A DNA stretch of 64,000 nucleotides from a bacterium. Its GTDB lineage: Bacteria > Cyanobacteriota > Vampirovibrionia > Obscuribacterales > Obscuribacteraceae. The notes below the pieces were generated by a model. The model had not been told where the DNA came from. It ran no database searches and saw only the letters and a list, made by a program, of their open reading frames with translations. Below, in pieces: positions 51,927 to 61,343 of the stretch (its first letter is position 1; each line of letters starts with the position of its first letter). The translations under genes were made by a program, and so were the position numbers. The stretch spans positions 62,001 through 126,000 of the forward strand of contig WGMS01000011.1 in assembly GCA_016124935.1 (NCBI GenBank). Direction: 5' to 3'.

Positions 51927-52580
51927 CTAAATATGAATCACCACATCTGATACCGGGTGGCGCACTTTCTCCTGGCTGGCGTATTTATCTGATGAATCTC
52001 TGTAGCCCAGGGCGCAGAGAACCACTGATGCCAGACCTCTGGGTGATAGATTGAGAACTTCGTCATAGCCATTTTTGTCGAAGCCTTCCATCGGGCAGGC
52101 ATCGACCCTGAGAACGGCGGCGGCGGTGAGCAGATTGCCCAGCGCTATGTAGCACTGACGCGCCATCCAGTGTTCCAGGTCTGTCTGACTGGTTCTCTCG
52201 ACGAAACCCGTGAGCATGCCTTTATAGGCTTCCAGGCTCTCCAATGTGGTCGAGCGGGCTTCGGCGATAGACTGCAGATATTTTTCGACATAATCGTGGT
52301 CCATCGTAGTCAGTCGAGAGATAACCACCAGATGCGAGCAATCCAGGGGTTGGGGCTGCACAAAAGATTTTTCCCCCAGTTGAGCTTTGACTTCCGGGTC
52401 CGTGACCACTACGAATTTCCAGGGTTGAAGTCCGTAACTGGAAGGTGTGAGCACTAGAGATTCTTCCAGCTGGGTCCAGGTCTCCTGGTCGATCTTTTTC
52501 GAATTGTCGAATTTCTTCGTGGCATATCGCCATTTCAAGTGATTGACGATATCCACTTGAGAAGTGAGATTGTTTACCAT
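51927..52580 (-). CDS. nitroreductase-family NAD(P)H-dependent oxidoreductase
   Basis: 217 residues from an ATG with AGAGGT upstream; the longer frame is not used. FMN-binding features of the NfsB-type fold: LKWRYATKKFDNSKKI near the N-terminus with the phosphate-binding Arg/Lys, LTPSSYGLQPWKFVVVTDP, and toward the end LSPRGLASVVLCALGYR. It transfers hydride from NAD(P)H to nitro- or quinone-type acceptors. Physiological substrate unknown. Confidence 0.88.
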   Translation of the reverse strand: MVNNLTSQVDIVNHLKWRYATKKFDNSKKIDQETWTQLEESLVLTPSSYGLQPWKFVVVTDPEVKAQLGEKSFVQPQPLDCSHLVVISRLTTMDHDYVEKYLQSIAEARSTTLESLEAYKGMLTGFVERTSQTDLEHWMARQCYIALGNLLTAAAVLRVDACPMEGFDKNGYDEVLNLSPRGLASVVLCALGYRDSSDKYASQEKVRHPVSDVVIHI

Positions 52581-52692
52581 GGGACTGACCTCTGGGAGAA
52601 TTTTTGAGATCATATCATGGTCACCCGGGAGAAACCCGGAGGTGATAATCTTAGTTTCAGGTCGTCGCAGGCAGAAATCATGGAGTTTGATA

Positions 52693-53616
52693 ATGACCTA
52701 TTTCAAGCAGGCCGCTCTTGCCCTATCCTTCCTCTTTTTCATGTCGCCTGCCTTCGCCGGTACCGGCGAAGTGCGTGGTCTCACCCAGGAAGGCATGATA
52801 GCGCTACAAAACGGTAAGCTCGACCTGGCAGAGACCAAGCTGCTGAAGGCTTCCAAGGTGGCCAAGGTGTCCGGTCCCCTCTACACGGAGTACGCCGAAT
52901 CGCTTTTGAATCTGGGCACTTTATACGATCGAAAGAAGCAGGTCGATGAGGCCGCCTCAAAATATAACGAGGCTCTTTCAATCTACAACAAGGCCTACGG
53001 AAACAAGGCTTTGCAGGTCGCAAAGTGCTATCACGGTCTGGGCGAGCTCTACCGGCATCAAAAGCAGTATTTGAAATCCATTCCTTTCTATAATAAGGCT
53101 CTCGACATCAGAAGGGTCTCGGCTCCGGGTCACACGGATCTTGCCGAAACCTCCCATGGGTTGGCCAGAACCTTTCTTGCTCTGAAGCAATACGAAGAGG
53201 CCCAGCCTCTTCTGAAAGAGGTGGTCTCTATTCAGGAGAAGGCTTATGGTCCCGATGATCGTCGCATGGTCAAAACTCTTTACGAGTTGGCTCGGTCCTA
53301 TGAAGGCGCCAATAAGACAAATCTCGCCATCCCTACGTATAGAAAGGTGATAAGTGTTCTCAAGCTTGCCTATGGTGATCAGAACCCGCGTATCGCCTCG
53401 ACCTATGAGCGCCTGGGAGCCGCCTATTCGCGCACGCTTCACTACAAAGAGGCGGAGAGTGCTTATGCCAGCGCCCTCCAGATAAGAGAAGCTCACAAGA
53501 AGAAGTTTCCCGATAAGTACGCCGATTGCGTGAAGGCATATGTGAAAGTGCTGAAGAAGCTCAAAAAAGATGCCCTGGCGAAAGAGTGGCAGGATAAGCT
53601 GGCTTCGCACAAATAA
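52693..53616 (+). CDS. secreted TPR-repeat protein
   Basis: 307 residues from an ATG with GGAG seven bases upstream. Signal peptide about 1-23 (MTYFKQAALALSFLFFMSPAFA). Five or more kinesin-light-chain-type TPR units follow, for example LLNLGTLYDRKKQVDEAASKYNEAL, HGLGELYRHQKQYLKSIPFYNKAL, and HGLARTFLALKQYEEAQPLLKEV. It is in the same direction as the carotenoid genes and 21 bp upstream of crtI, but no functional link is known. Probably a periplasmic scaffold. Confidence 0.83.
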   Translation: MTYFKQAALALSFLFFMSPAFAGTGEVRGLTQEGMIALQNGKLDLAETKLLKASKVAKVSGPLYTEYAESLLNLGTLYDRKKQVDEAASKYNEALSIYNKAYGNKALQVAKCYHGLGELYRHQKQYLKSIPFYNKALDIRRVSAPGHTDLAETSHGLARTFLALKQYEEAQPLLKEVVSIQEKAYGPDDRRMVKTLYELARSYEGANKTNLAIPTYRKVISVLKLAYGDQNPRIASTYERLGAAYSRTLHYKEAESAYASALQIREAHKKKFPDKYADCVKAYVKVLKKLKKDALAKEWQDKLASHK

Positions 53617-53637
53617 TGCTTGAAGAAGGTGTTTCCT

Positions 53638-55173
53638 ATGGGTTCCAGAAGAGTAGTGGTTATCGGTTCGGGTTTCGGAGGATTGGCTTGCGCTATTCGT
53701 TTGAGAGCCCGGGGCTTCGAGGTCACTGTTCTGGAGAAAAGAGATAAGCCCGGAGGACGAGCCTATCTGTATGAGCAGGATGGTTTCAAATTCGACGGCG
53801 GCCCGACGGTGGTGACGGCACCTTTTCTGTTTGGCGAGCTTTTTCAACTATGCGGCAGGGACATCTCCGACTATCTACAGTTCGTTCCGCTCGACCCTTA
53901 TTATCGAATTCGTTTTCATGACGGCAGGATCTTCAACTACTCGGGCGACCACGACAAGATGGTCGAGGAAGTAAGGAAGTTCAACCCCGGCGACATAGAC
54001 GGATATGTCTCCTTCGTCAAATCCACCGAAAAAATTTATGAGGTCGGCTTCGAAGAGCTTGGCGATGTGCCATTTTCCAGGGCCACGGATATGATCCGCA
54101 TAATTCCGAAAATGATCGCGTTGGGATCCCATCGCACTGTATATGGTATGGTCAAAGATTATATCAAAGACGATGCCTTGCGAACCGCGCTCAGTTTTCA
54201 TCCTCTTCTTGTCGGGGGGAATCCGTTTACCACCACTTCGATATACGCGCTCATTCATTATCTGGAACGCAAATGGGGTGTCTGGTACAGTATGGGTGGC
54301 ACCACCGCCATCGTCTCTTCTCTGGTTCGTCTTTTCGAAGAGATTGGCGGTGAACTCAGGCTGAATGCCGAAGTCGATGAGATTCTTGTGGAGCGCGGCA
54401 AGGTCTGTGGCGTCGCTCTGAAGAATAAAGCAGACGGCGGCGAGAGAATAGATGCGGATATTGTCGTCTCTAACGCGGACTCGACCTTCACCTATCGGTA
54501 TCTTCTCGACCCTGGTGTGCGCAAAAAATATACGGATAAGAGAATCGATTCCATGAAGTATTCGATGAGTCTTTTTGTCGCTTACTTCGGAACCAGGGTC
54601 ACCTATCCGGATCTTGCCCACCATATGATTTTGCTCGGTCCAAGATATCGAGGGCTCCTGGACGATATCTTCCACCGCAAGACGCTGTCCGATGATTTTT
54701 CTCTCTATCTGCATGCTCCTACCCGCACCGATCCCGGTACCGCCCCTGATGGCTGCGAGTCCTTCTATGTACTCTCGCCGGTGCCCCATCTGGCTTCCGG
54801 TACCGACTGGGTCCGGGAAGAAGATGCTTACAGGGAGAAGGTCTACAAATATCTAGAGGAGGTCTGTCTACCCGGTTTGAGCGAAAATATGATCACCTCG
54901 CTTTCGATTACTCCGGAGCATTTCAAGACCGAGCTCAATTCGATTCATGGTTCCGCTTTCTCTGTGGAGCCTGTTCTGACGCAGTCTGCGTATTTTCGAC
55001 CGCATAACAAGAGCGAAGATGTGGAAGGTCTTTATTTCGTAGGGGCTGGAACCCATCCCGGCGCCGGAATGCCCGGCGTGCTGTCCACCGCCAAAGTGGT
55101 GGACAGGCTGATAGCGGACCAGGGTGTGGCGGGCAACCCGCTAGATCCAATTGCCGGGAGTCATGCTCGATGA
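53638..55173 (+). CDS. crtI: phytoene desaturase, CrtI type
   Basis: 511 residues from the ATG at 53638 with AAGGTG upstream; a TTG six codons earlier is possible. It introduces double bonds into phytoene to give lycopene or a related carotene, using FAD. The dinucleotide fold is VVVIGSGFGGLACAIRL, then EKRDKPGGRAY and FDGGPTVV; the C-terminal FAD block is VEGLYFVGAGTHPGAGMPGVL. Its stop overlaps the start of crtB (ATGA). A carotenoid role is fixed by the phytoene synthase and cyclase that follow. Confidence 0.92.
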   Translation: MGSRRVVVIGSGFGGLACAIRLRARGFEVTVLEKRDKPGGRAYLYEQDGFKFDGGPTVVTAPFLFGELFQLCGRDISDYLQFVPLDPYYRIRFHDGRIFNYSGDHDKMVEEVRKFNPGDIDGYVSFVKSTEKIYEVGFEELGDVPFSRATDMIRIIPKMIALGSHRTVYGMVKDYIKDDALRTALSFHPLLVGGNPFTTTSIYALIHYLERKWGVWYSMGGTTAIVSSLVRLFEEIGGELRLNAEVDEILVERGKVCGVALKNKADGGERIDADIVVSNADSTFTYRYLLDPGVRKKYTDKRIDSMKYSMSLFVAYFGTRVTYPDLAHHMILLGPRYRGLLDDIFHRKTLSDDFSLYLHAPTRTDPGTAPDGCESFYVLSPVPHLASGTDWVREEDAYREKVYKYLEEVCLPGLSENMITSLSITPEHFKTELNSIHGSAFSVEPVLTQSAYFRPHNKSEDVEGLYFVGAGTHPGAGMPGVLSTAKVVDRLIADQGVAGNPLDPIAGSHAR

Positions 55174-56186
55174 CGATGCCTGCAGAAGTTTTTACTCGGG
55201 CTCAATTAAGGGCCTGTCGAGATGTAATCTATCGAAATTCTCAGAGTTTCTTTCTCTCCAGTCTTCTGCTGCCATCGGATGTCCGGGCCTGTGCCTGGGC
55301 TATATATGGATTCTGTCGCAATGCTGATGACCTTATCGACAGTCCGCCTAAGCCGGACCGGGCTTTCCTTCAACATTCTCTCTTCCGCCTGCACCGGCGT
55401 CTCGATGAAGTCTACTCGGGGCAGCCTCAGACCTTGCTCGACTCTGCCTTTGCCTCTTTTGTTCATCGCTATGCCCTGCCGCGTTCCATTCCCGAATGCC
55501 TGCTCGATGGTTTCGCCACCGATGTGAACGGTGTGGATTTCGCCGAGGAGCGCCAGTTGATCGAGTATTCTTTTAAGGTGGCATCCACTGTCGGTTTGAT
55601 GATTGTTCATGCCATGGAACCGGAATTGAAAGAGAATCGAAAGTTCGTTTTGACCAAAGCCTGCGATCTTGGTATCGCCATGCAGTTGACGAATATAGCC
55701 CGGGACATGGGGGCCGATTTGAAAAACGGGCGGGTCTACTTTCCTCACAGCTGGAGAGAGCGACACGGTTTTGAACCTTTTTTTAATGACGGTGGCAACC
55801 CCGGTTTTTCGAAAGCTGAATCGCTGATCGCCAGAGAGTTGATCACCCTCTCCGACCGTCACTATGCCTCTGCCCTCGAGGGCATCGAATTGCTTCCATC
55901 TCGGTGCCGTCCTGCTATCTCGGCCGCTTTATTCGTGTACTCGGCTATCAACGGCAAAATCAAAGCGAATAATTATGATTCTATCTCTCGCCGCGCTATT
56001 GTTCCCATCTCGTTCAAACTTGCTCTGGTGCTGAAAGCATATTTCAAACATGCTCCGGTCAACAGTCGGGTGTCTTCTTTAGAGCCCGGACCTTCGGACG
56101 AGATAATAGAGGCATATCTTTCTCGTCTTGGCTTATTGAATTCCGGGCTTCTCTCGGGGAGGTCGCTCCTTGAGTCTAGAGGCTGA
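55170..56186 (+). CDS. crtB: phytoene synthase
   Basis: 338 residues. It condenses two geranylgeranyl diphosphates to phytoene. The two aspartate-rich Mg-binding motifs are visible: YGFCRNADDLIDS near residue 45 and QLTNIARDMGADLKNGRVYFP near 170. These, with FFLSSLLLPSDVR, match the squalene/phytoene synthase family. The start overlaps crtI by 4 bp, and the end overlaps cruA by 17 bp, so all three are translationally linked. Confidence 0.94.
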   Translation: MTMPAEVFTRAQLRACRDVIYRNSQSFFLSSLLLPSDVRACAWAIYGFCRNADDLIDSPPKPDRAFLQHSLFRLHRRLDEVYSGQPQTLLDSAFASFVHRYALPRSIPECLLDGFATDVNGVDFAEERQLIEYSFKVASTVGLMIVHAMEPELKENRKFVLTKACDLGIAMQLTNIARDMGADLKNGRVYFPHSWRERHGFEPFFNDGGNPGFSKAESLIARELITLSDRHYASALEGIELLPSRCRPAISAALFVYSAINGKIKANNYDSISRRAIVPISFKLALVLKAYFKHAPVNSRVSSLEPGPSDEIIEAYLSRLGLLNSGLLSGRSLLESRG

Positions 56187-57642
56187 ATTTCCCCAGGCGT
56201 ATAAGGCTCTGGGTAGTGACGACCATCTACAGATAGAGCACATTCTAGATTTGGAGCGCGCATTTTTAACGCGAGGCTCCTCTTCGTCATCTTCTTCTAT
56301 GGTCGCGGGAATTGATAGCGGACCTTCCGATGCCGACTTTGATGTTTTGATCGCCGGGGGCGGACTCTCGCTGCTTTATTCTATAAAGCTGGCTCAGCTC
56401 GGTTTCTCGGTGGCAGTGGCGGACAAAGGCCTGGCCGGTCGTGGGCACCGAGAATGGAACATATCGCGAGAAGAGTTGAAGAGTCTGGAAGCTTCCTCGA
56501 TTTTTGATTGTTCCGAAGTCGATGCTTTCATAGATCATCGCTATGAAAAAGGACTGGTGCGCTGGCATGGAGGAAGATCCCACTGGGTAAAAGGGGTGCT
56601 CGACTGTGCTGTGGATGCGGACGCTTTTTTAGCTGTCCTCAGGAAAAGAGCAGAGGATCTAGGGGTGACTTTCCTGGACCGGCATCGATGCGAGAAGGTT
56701 TTTTCCTTACCAGCGAACAAAGGACTCTCGGTGTCGCTGCGGCAAGCGGACGGGCGGGCCGAAGAGACTCGGATTCGGTGTCGACTGCTCCTGGATGGTC
56801 GTGGTGCCAGCAGCCCCTTCGGCAACTTCGATATAGTCTGCCCCACCGTGGGCGGTGTCATGAAAGGTCTGGAGCACGATTCTACGGTGGGTGAAATTCT
56901 GGTGAGCACCGAGGATGTTGTCGATGGCAGGCAGCATATCTGGGAGGGCTTTCCTCTTTCCGGCGATCGCCTGACGACATATTTGTTTTATTACTGTCAG
57001 CCGGATACGCTTGCGGCCACGCGGCATCCGCTGCTGGCTTTGTATAATCGCTTTTTTCGAGAACTGGGCAACTACAAGCAAGGAGAAGCTTCTCTGGTCC
57101 GAGCCACTTACGGTTTCATTCCAGGCAATACCAGATTATGCTCTTCGGATCTTTCGCCTGCCGACCGAATCTATCTGCTCGGTGACGCCGCCGCCAGGCA
57201 TTCTCCTTTGACCTTTTGCGGTTTCGGCAATTTGATCCGCTCATTTTCGACTATTGGAGACGGACTTGCCGATTTGCTTCGTGAAGACAGGCTCGATAGA
57301 GCGTTCTTGAGCCGAGTCAATTGCGAACAGGAGGGTTTGAGAGTTATGGGAGGACTGGCCCTGATGATGATAGGAGACCGCCCCGGTCTGGATGAAGATC
57401 CCCATCTTATCAATGCTTTATTAGATGACGCCTTTGCCGCGCTTTCCGCCCGGGGCGAGGACATCTACAGGGATTTTATGCAGGATAGAATCAGATTTCA
57501 GCAGTTTCTTCCGTACATGCTTGCGGTGGCACGCAGTAGACCGACAGTCTGGCAGGAGGTCTATCGGCGAATGTCTGCCTCCGAACTGTTTGACTATGGA
57601 AAGCAGATAATCGGCTTCATGGGAAAAGATCTGTTTATCTAG
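56170..57642 (+). CDS. cruA: CruA-type lycopene cyclase
   Basis: 490 residues from a TTG with GGGGAGG upstream. A flexible N-terminus of about 55 residues is followed by the FAD fold FDVLIAGGGLSLLYSIKLAQL. The family block AGRGHREWNISREEL and RWHGGRSHWVKGVLD are characteristic of CruA and CruP of green sulfur bacteria and cyanobacteria. YLLGDAAARHSPLTFCGFGNLIR is the C-terminal FAD block. CruA forms the beta or gamma rings of lycopene. Choice of CruA over CruP is based on cluster context. Its last 8 bp overlap the convergent DUF2269 gene. Confidence 0.85.
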   Translation: MSLEAEFPQAYKALGSDDHLQIEHILDLERAFLTRGSSSSSSSMVAGIDSGPSDADFDVLIAGGGLSLLYSIKLAQLGFSVAVADKGLAGRGHREWNISREELKSLEASSIFDCSEVDAFIDHRYEKGLVRWHGGRSHWVKGVLDCAVDADAFLAVLRKRAEDLGVTFLDRHRCEKVFSLPANKGLSVSLRQADGRAEETRIRCRLLLDGRGASSPFGNFDIVCPTVGGVMKGLEHDSTVGEILVSTEDVVDGRQHIWEGFPLSGDRLTTYLFYYCQPDTLAATRHPLLALYNRFFRELGNYKQGEASLVRATYGFIPGNTRLCSSDLSPADRIYLLGDAAARHSPLTFCGFGNLIRSFSTIGDGLADLLREDRLDRAFLSRVNCEQEGLRVMGGLALMMIGDRPGLDEDPHLINALLDDAFAALSARGEDIYRDFMQDRIRFQQFLPYMLAVARSRPTVWQEVYRRMSASELFDYGKQIIGFMGKDLFI

Positions 57643-58081
57643 CAACCATGACCCAGAGGGCGTAAATTAGGGGAATAGTGGCGAACCAACCCAGGCTGCT
57701 CCAGCGTCTATAGGCGTTTACAAATGCTTCTCTATCCTGGGCTTCGGCGTGTTTTTGCATGCGGAGCTGATCCGGAATCAAGAACACTATCCAGACCAGG
57801 GTGGAGACTGAAAGAGCGATTGCGCCCTGCACTATCCATGGTGTGGACATGAAAGTAAGATCTTGTCTGGCTACCATAATCATCCCCGGTACGACAATAA
57901 GACCTCCACCCACGAAAGTCAGGAAGATGTCCGCTTTCAGAATCGATCTTGCTGCGCAGCGGCGCAGGGCTTCTTTATCTTCGGAAACCGCCCAGTGGGC
58001 CCAGAGACCTGTGGTGATCACATTCCCTACCATGAGCACCGCGCCTAGAATATGTAAAAACTTGAGCAGCACATCGATCAT
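57635..58081 (-). CDS. DUF2269-like membrane protein
   Basis: 148 residues with four membrane helices (about 5-25, 45-67, 82-102, 128-146). The first helix region FLHILGAVLMVGNVITTGLWAHWA and the following acidic loop fit DUF2269. No function is known; it may sit near an oxidase-like complex because of the His/Trp pattern, but no haem motif is visible. Its start overlaps the stop of the glycosyltransferase gene by 4 bp (ATGA). Confidence 0.75.
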   Translation of the reverse strand: MIDVLLKFLHILGAVLMVGNVITTGLWAHWAVSEDKEALRRCAARSILKADIFLTFVGGGLIVVPGMIMVARQDLTFMSTPWIVQGAIALSVSTLVWIVFLIPDQLRMQKHAEAQDREAFVNAYRRWSSLGWFATIPLIYALWVMVAR

Positions 58082-59217
58082 CCTCTTTTGTAGACCCTCC
58101 CTTTCCAGACCACACCTTCACCGGTGTAGCCGCGATAGGAAGCCAGCGCCATCAGTATCGTAATCGATATCGCTAGAGGATGAAGCAGGGTACTGATTAA
58201 CGGCTGTTTCAGGCTGAAAGCAAGAATAACTCTGATCGCCAGGCCGTTGAAGATCTGCCATGATGCCGCCAGGGCAAGACCGCTGCTGCCTGCGGCAAGA
58301 CCAGACAATAAAGCCGCCATGGGCAGTGCGTGACCTATTGCCAGGATGAAGAGGCTTGAGATGAAGAGAACGAAGTGGTTATTGAATGCAGGATAGAGGT
58401 TTTTTCTAAAACCCTGCCATATTTTTTCGAAAGAATCATACATTCGGCATGTGGCAAGCTGTCCCGCGTCTCTTATGATTACCCGTTCTCCGCAGGCTTT
58501 TACTCTTTGAGCCAGTCTGACGTCGTCCATAATCTCTTCCTTGAGCGCTTCATGTCCTCCGCATTTTTCGTAGGCGGACCTGGAAAAAATCATGAACTGT
58601 CCGTTGGCGGCGGTGAATTCTTTGAGAGGGGAGGATTCAGCGAACTTGAGAGGAAGGAAGGCCAGCAAGGTGAAGGATAAGAGAGGCATCATCATTTTTT
58701 CTTCGGGCGAAGTCATGGTCTGTCTTGGCCATAAAGACAGCAAGCCTGCTTTTTCCTCTTCGAGTATGGCGACTGCGACTTCAACCGCCTTTGGTGCCAG
58801 GCGAGTGTCGGCGTCTATAAATATCAGGATCTCTCCTCCGGCGTCCCGGACCACTTTGCGAAGCGCGTCGTTCTTGCCCGCAAAGCCTTCTGTTTTGCCC
58901 TGGCCGCTGACCAGGCGAAAACGCTGGTCAAGGGCTATGCATCGTGTAGCGATAGCGGCAGTATCGTCTTCCGAGCAGTCATCGAAAACGAGCACCTCCA
59001 TATTTCTGTAAGTCTGAGATTTCAGGCTTTCTATGCAGGATTCGATATTGGCGGCTTCGTTTCTCGCCGGTATCATAACCGATACCGTAGTAGATCGCTT
59101 GCCGCCTTTGAGCGAATAAGTCCTTTTGAAGCGGGAGAGATTGTCCAGGAGAAGCAAGAGCTGGCAGGTACCCAGAACCGGCACCAGCCAAATTAGATAG
59201 TTGAAGAAGACGGTCAT
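58078..59217 (-). CDS. GT2-family glycosyltransferase, probable carotenoid glycosyltransferase
   Basis: 379 residues. N-terminal membrane helix (about 7-25), then a GT-A domain: VMIPARNEAANIESCIESL, DDCSEDDT, IDADTRL (DXD-like metal site), and LKEEIMDDVRLAQRVKACG as the acceptor-side acid block. The C-terminal third has two or three membrane helices. The layout matches carotenoid glycosyltransferases (CrtQ/CruC-type), and the location between a carotene desaturase and the cyclase arm supports that. The sugar and acceptor are not known. It starts 2 bp after the desaturase stop. Confidence 0.82.
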   Translation of the reverse strand: MTVFFNYLIWLVPVLGTCQLLLLLDNLSRFKRTYSLKGGKRSTTVSVMIPARNEAANIESCIESLKSQTYRNMEVLVFDDCSEDDTAAIATRCIALDQRFRLVSGQGKTEGFAGKNDALRKVVRDAGGEILIFIDADTRLAPKAVEVAVAILEEEKAGLLSLWPRQTMTSPEEKMMMPLLSFTLLAFLPLKFAESSPLKEFTAANGQFMIFSRSAYEKCGGHEALKEEIMDDVRLAQRVKACGERVIIRDAGQLATCRMYDSFEKIWQGFRKNLYPAFNNHFVLFISSLFILAIGHALPMAALLSGLAAGSSGLALAASWQIFNGLAIRVILAFSLKQPLISTLLHPLAISITILMALASYRGYTGEGVVWKGRVYKRG

Positions 59218-59219
59218 AT

Positions 59220-60737
59220 CTAATTTATCGCTTCCTTCATCCTGTCTTGTAGAATGCGCTGGGTAACCAGGCGCCCTGATTTTATCACCATCGGAATGCC
59301 GTTTCCTGGATGAGTACTGGCGCCTGCAAAATAGAGGTTTTTTATACGATGGTGTTTGTTCCTGGGACGCAGAGGACCCATGAGAGATAACTTGTGCGAC
59401 AGTCCGAAGGCGGCATCGTTTTTGAGTCCGAATCGTTGTCCCTGTTCTTCCGGATTGATCCTGATCTGAAAAAGAATATCCTTTTCGTCGAGGCTCAAAT
59501 TCGCTTTGGCCAGCTTCTCTTTTATGTAACTGAAGAGCTGGTCACCAATACGATCCCATCGAGAGTCGATGTCGCAGGCGCCCTTGGTTGAAGGCTTCGA
59601 TGGTACAGGCACCAGTATTGTGACCGCGTGCTTGCCTGACGGTGCTAAAGTAGAATCGGTTTTTGTCGGACAGCAAAGGTAGAAAGTCGGCTCTTCAGAA
59701 ATTCGATTCTCTTCGAAGAGTTGGTGCATAGAAGTTTCGAAACAGGAAGGCATGAACACCTGATGATGCATTAAATTTTCCGGGACATTCTCCATACCGA
59801 AGAAAAAGAGGTAAGCGCCGCAAGAATAGGAAAACTTCTCTTCGAGAGGATGTTTTTCGTTGAGAATGCTTTCGTAGGCCTCAGGCAGGTCGGCGTTGAT
59901 CACCGCCAGGTCGCATTCTATTTTGCCGCCATCTTCTAGAAGGACGCTATACAGCCTGTCATCTTCCGAGCGGAATCCTTTTACTCTGGTATCGCATTTG
60001 ATCTCGACACCGATATCCAGAGCAAGGCTGGTCAGGGCTTGTGCTATCGAATACATGCCTCCATCGGGAAAGTAGAGCCCTTTGTTCAGCTCGGCATAGG
60101 GCAGCACATTATAGATGGAAGGAGCCTCGTATGGGTTGAGGCCGATATAGAGGCTGGAGAAAGCAAGGGCATCCTTCAAGCTCTTTTCCTGGAAATATCT
60201 GCCGAGGGATGTGTACAGGGGCGCTGTTACCATGCCTTTGAGCAGCAAAGAGAGGTTATCCGGTTTGAAAGCGCTTAGATAGTTTGGAGAGTTGCGGTCG
60301 ATGAACTGTTGCATCCCGACTTCATAAAGTAGATTCTGGTCGGCAAGCCAGCGGTCGATGGTATCACCGGCGCCCTTCTGGAAAGACTCGAATTCCTGCT
60401 TCAGTTTATGACGTTCGCTTGTGAACTGCAGCCTTCTGCCATCGGCGAAATGGAAGCAGGAATGGGGGTCTAGTCGGTTGAGTTTTAGATAGTCGGTCAT
60501 ATCTCTGCCGGCTCTCTCGAAGAGGTTCTCAATCTCTTCTTTCATCATCAACATAGAAGGACCGGTGTCGAATTTGAAGCCGTCGATGACCGTCTGGTGG
60601 CAGCGTCCCCCGGTCTTGTCAAGCTTCTCGAAAACAGTCACCTCGAAATCATTCAGCCTCAGGTCAATAGCCGCTGCAAGACCGCCTATGCCGGCTCCAA
60701 CGATTGCTGCGCTTTGTTTTTTATTGATACGCGTCAT
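59220..60737 (-). CDS. second CrtI-like carotenoid desaturase/oxidoreductase
   Basis: 505 residues of the phytoene desaturase family with an FAD fold AAIVGAGIGGLAAAIDL, EKLDKTGGRC, and FDTGPSMLMM. The C-terminal block is KNLYFAGASTHPGNGIPMVI. It differs clearly from crtI in the same cluster and may act at a later step, such as 3,4-desaturation (CrtD-like) or oxidation for the sugar addition. No stop/start overlap with the divergent DUF2141 gene; a promoter region lies between. It is the first gene of the minus-strand arm. Confidence 0.85.
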   Translation of the reverse strand: MTRINKKQSAAIVGAGIGGLAAAIDLRLNDFEVTVFEKLDKTGGRCHQTVIDGFKFDTGPSMLMMKEEIENLFERAGRDMTDYLKLNRLDPHSCFHFADGRRLQFTSERHKLKQEFESFQKGAGDTIDRWLADQNLLYEVGMQQFIDRNSPNYLSAFKPDNLSLLLKGMVTAPLYTSLGRYFQEKSLKDALAFSSLYIGLNPYEAPSIYNVLPYAELNKGLYFPDGGMYSIAQALTSLALDIGVEIKCDTRVKGFRSEDDRLYSVLLEDGGKIECDLAVINADLPEAYESILNEKHPLEEKFSYSCGAYLFFFGMENVPENLMHHQVFMPSCFETSMHQLFEENRISEEPTFYLCCPTKTDSTLAPSGKHAVTILVPVPSKPSTKGACDIDSRWDRIGDQLFSYIKEKLAKANLSLDEKDILFQIRINPEEQGQRFGLKNDAAFGLSHKLSLMGPLRPRNKHHRIKNLYFAGASTHPGNGIPMVIKSGRLVTQRILQDRMKEAIN

Positions 60738-60768
60738 GGAAGCTAAATTAGCATCTTTGTGGCGGGGT

Positions 60769-60821
60769 TCACATGGGAGCCGTTTCAGGCTCGGAAAAGC
60801 TATATAATCAAACTCATGTGA
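60769..60821. promoter_or_regulatory. promoter flanked by inverted repeats, between carotenoid arm and DUF2141 gene
   Basis: TCACATG (60769-60775) and CATGTGA (60815-60821) are perfect inverted repeats separated by 39 bp. They enclose a good plus-strand -10 TATAAT (60803-60808) with no good -35 hexamer 17 bp upstream, which suggests an activator or repressor bound at the repeats. The regulator is unknown. Confidence 0.5.
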
Positions 60822-60828
60822 CCGGAAA

Positions 60829-61299
60829 ATGAATTTCGATATGAAGCTCCTCGTTTACGCACTACTTTCAGCTTTTATGTTCTTGCATATATTTTGTATT
60901 CCTTCAGGGGCGGGCTCTTCCAATGCTAAGCTCAGAATAGAATTTACCGGTCTTGATAAAGACGGTAAAGGCCTGGTCAGGGGAGCTTTGTTCGATTCGG
61001 CCGGCACATTCTCCGACCAGCGTTATCATATTGAAGGCGCGCTCAGGACAGGTAGTCTACCTATCCAAAACAGAGGAGCGATCTGGGAGATAGAGGATCT
61101 TCCCCCTGGCGTCTATGCCGTGCGAGCCTTCCATGACGAAGACACAAGCGGACGCTTCAAGGTCAGTCGTTTAGGGATTCCGAAATACGCTTACGGATTT
61201 TCCAACAACGCCCGGGCAATGTTCGGTCCACCCTCTTTCGAGCGCTGTAAGTTTCGATTCGACCGTGACCTTACTCTAAGAATTCAGCTACATCGTTAG
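60829..61299 (+). CDS. secreted DUF2141 protein
   Basis: 156 residues. Signal peptide about 1-28 (MNFDMKLLVYALLSAFMFLHIFC). The mature domain is DUF2141: LPPGVYAVRAFHDEDTSGRFKVS and GIPKYAYGFSNNARAMFGPPSF are the hallmark of this family, which is often found next to carotenoid genes. It is probably an extracytoplasmic beta-sandwich. Its role is not established; the neighbours suggest pigment handling in the envelope. Confidence 0.88.
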   Translation: MNFDMKLLVYALLSAFMFLHIFCIPSGAGSSNAKLRIEFTGLDKDGKGLVRGALFDSAGTFSDQRYHIEGALRTGSLPIQNRGAIWEIEDLPPGVYAVRAFHDEDTSGRFKVSRLGIPKYAYGFSNNARAMFGPPSFERCKFRFDRDLTLRIQLHR

Positions 61300-61343
61300 G
61301 ACCGGGAGATAAAATAGGAGAAAAGATAGAGGACTGTTTCGAT

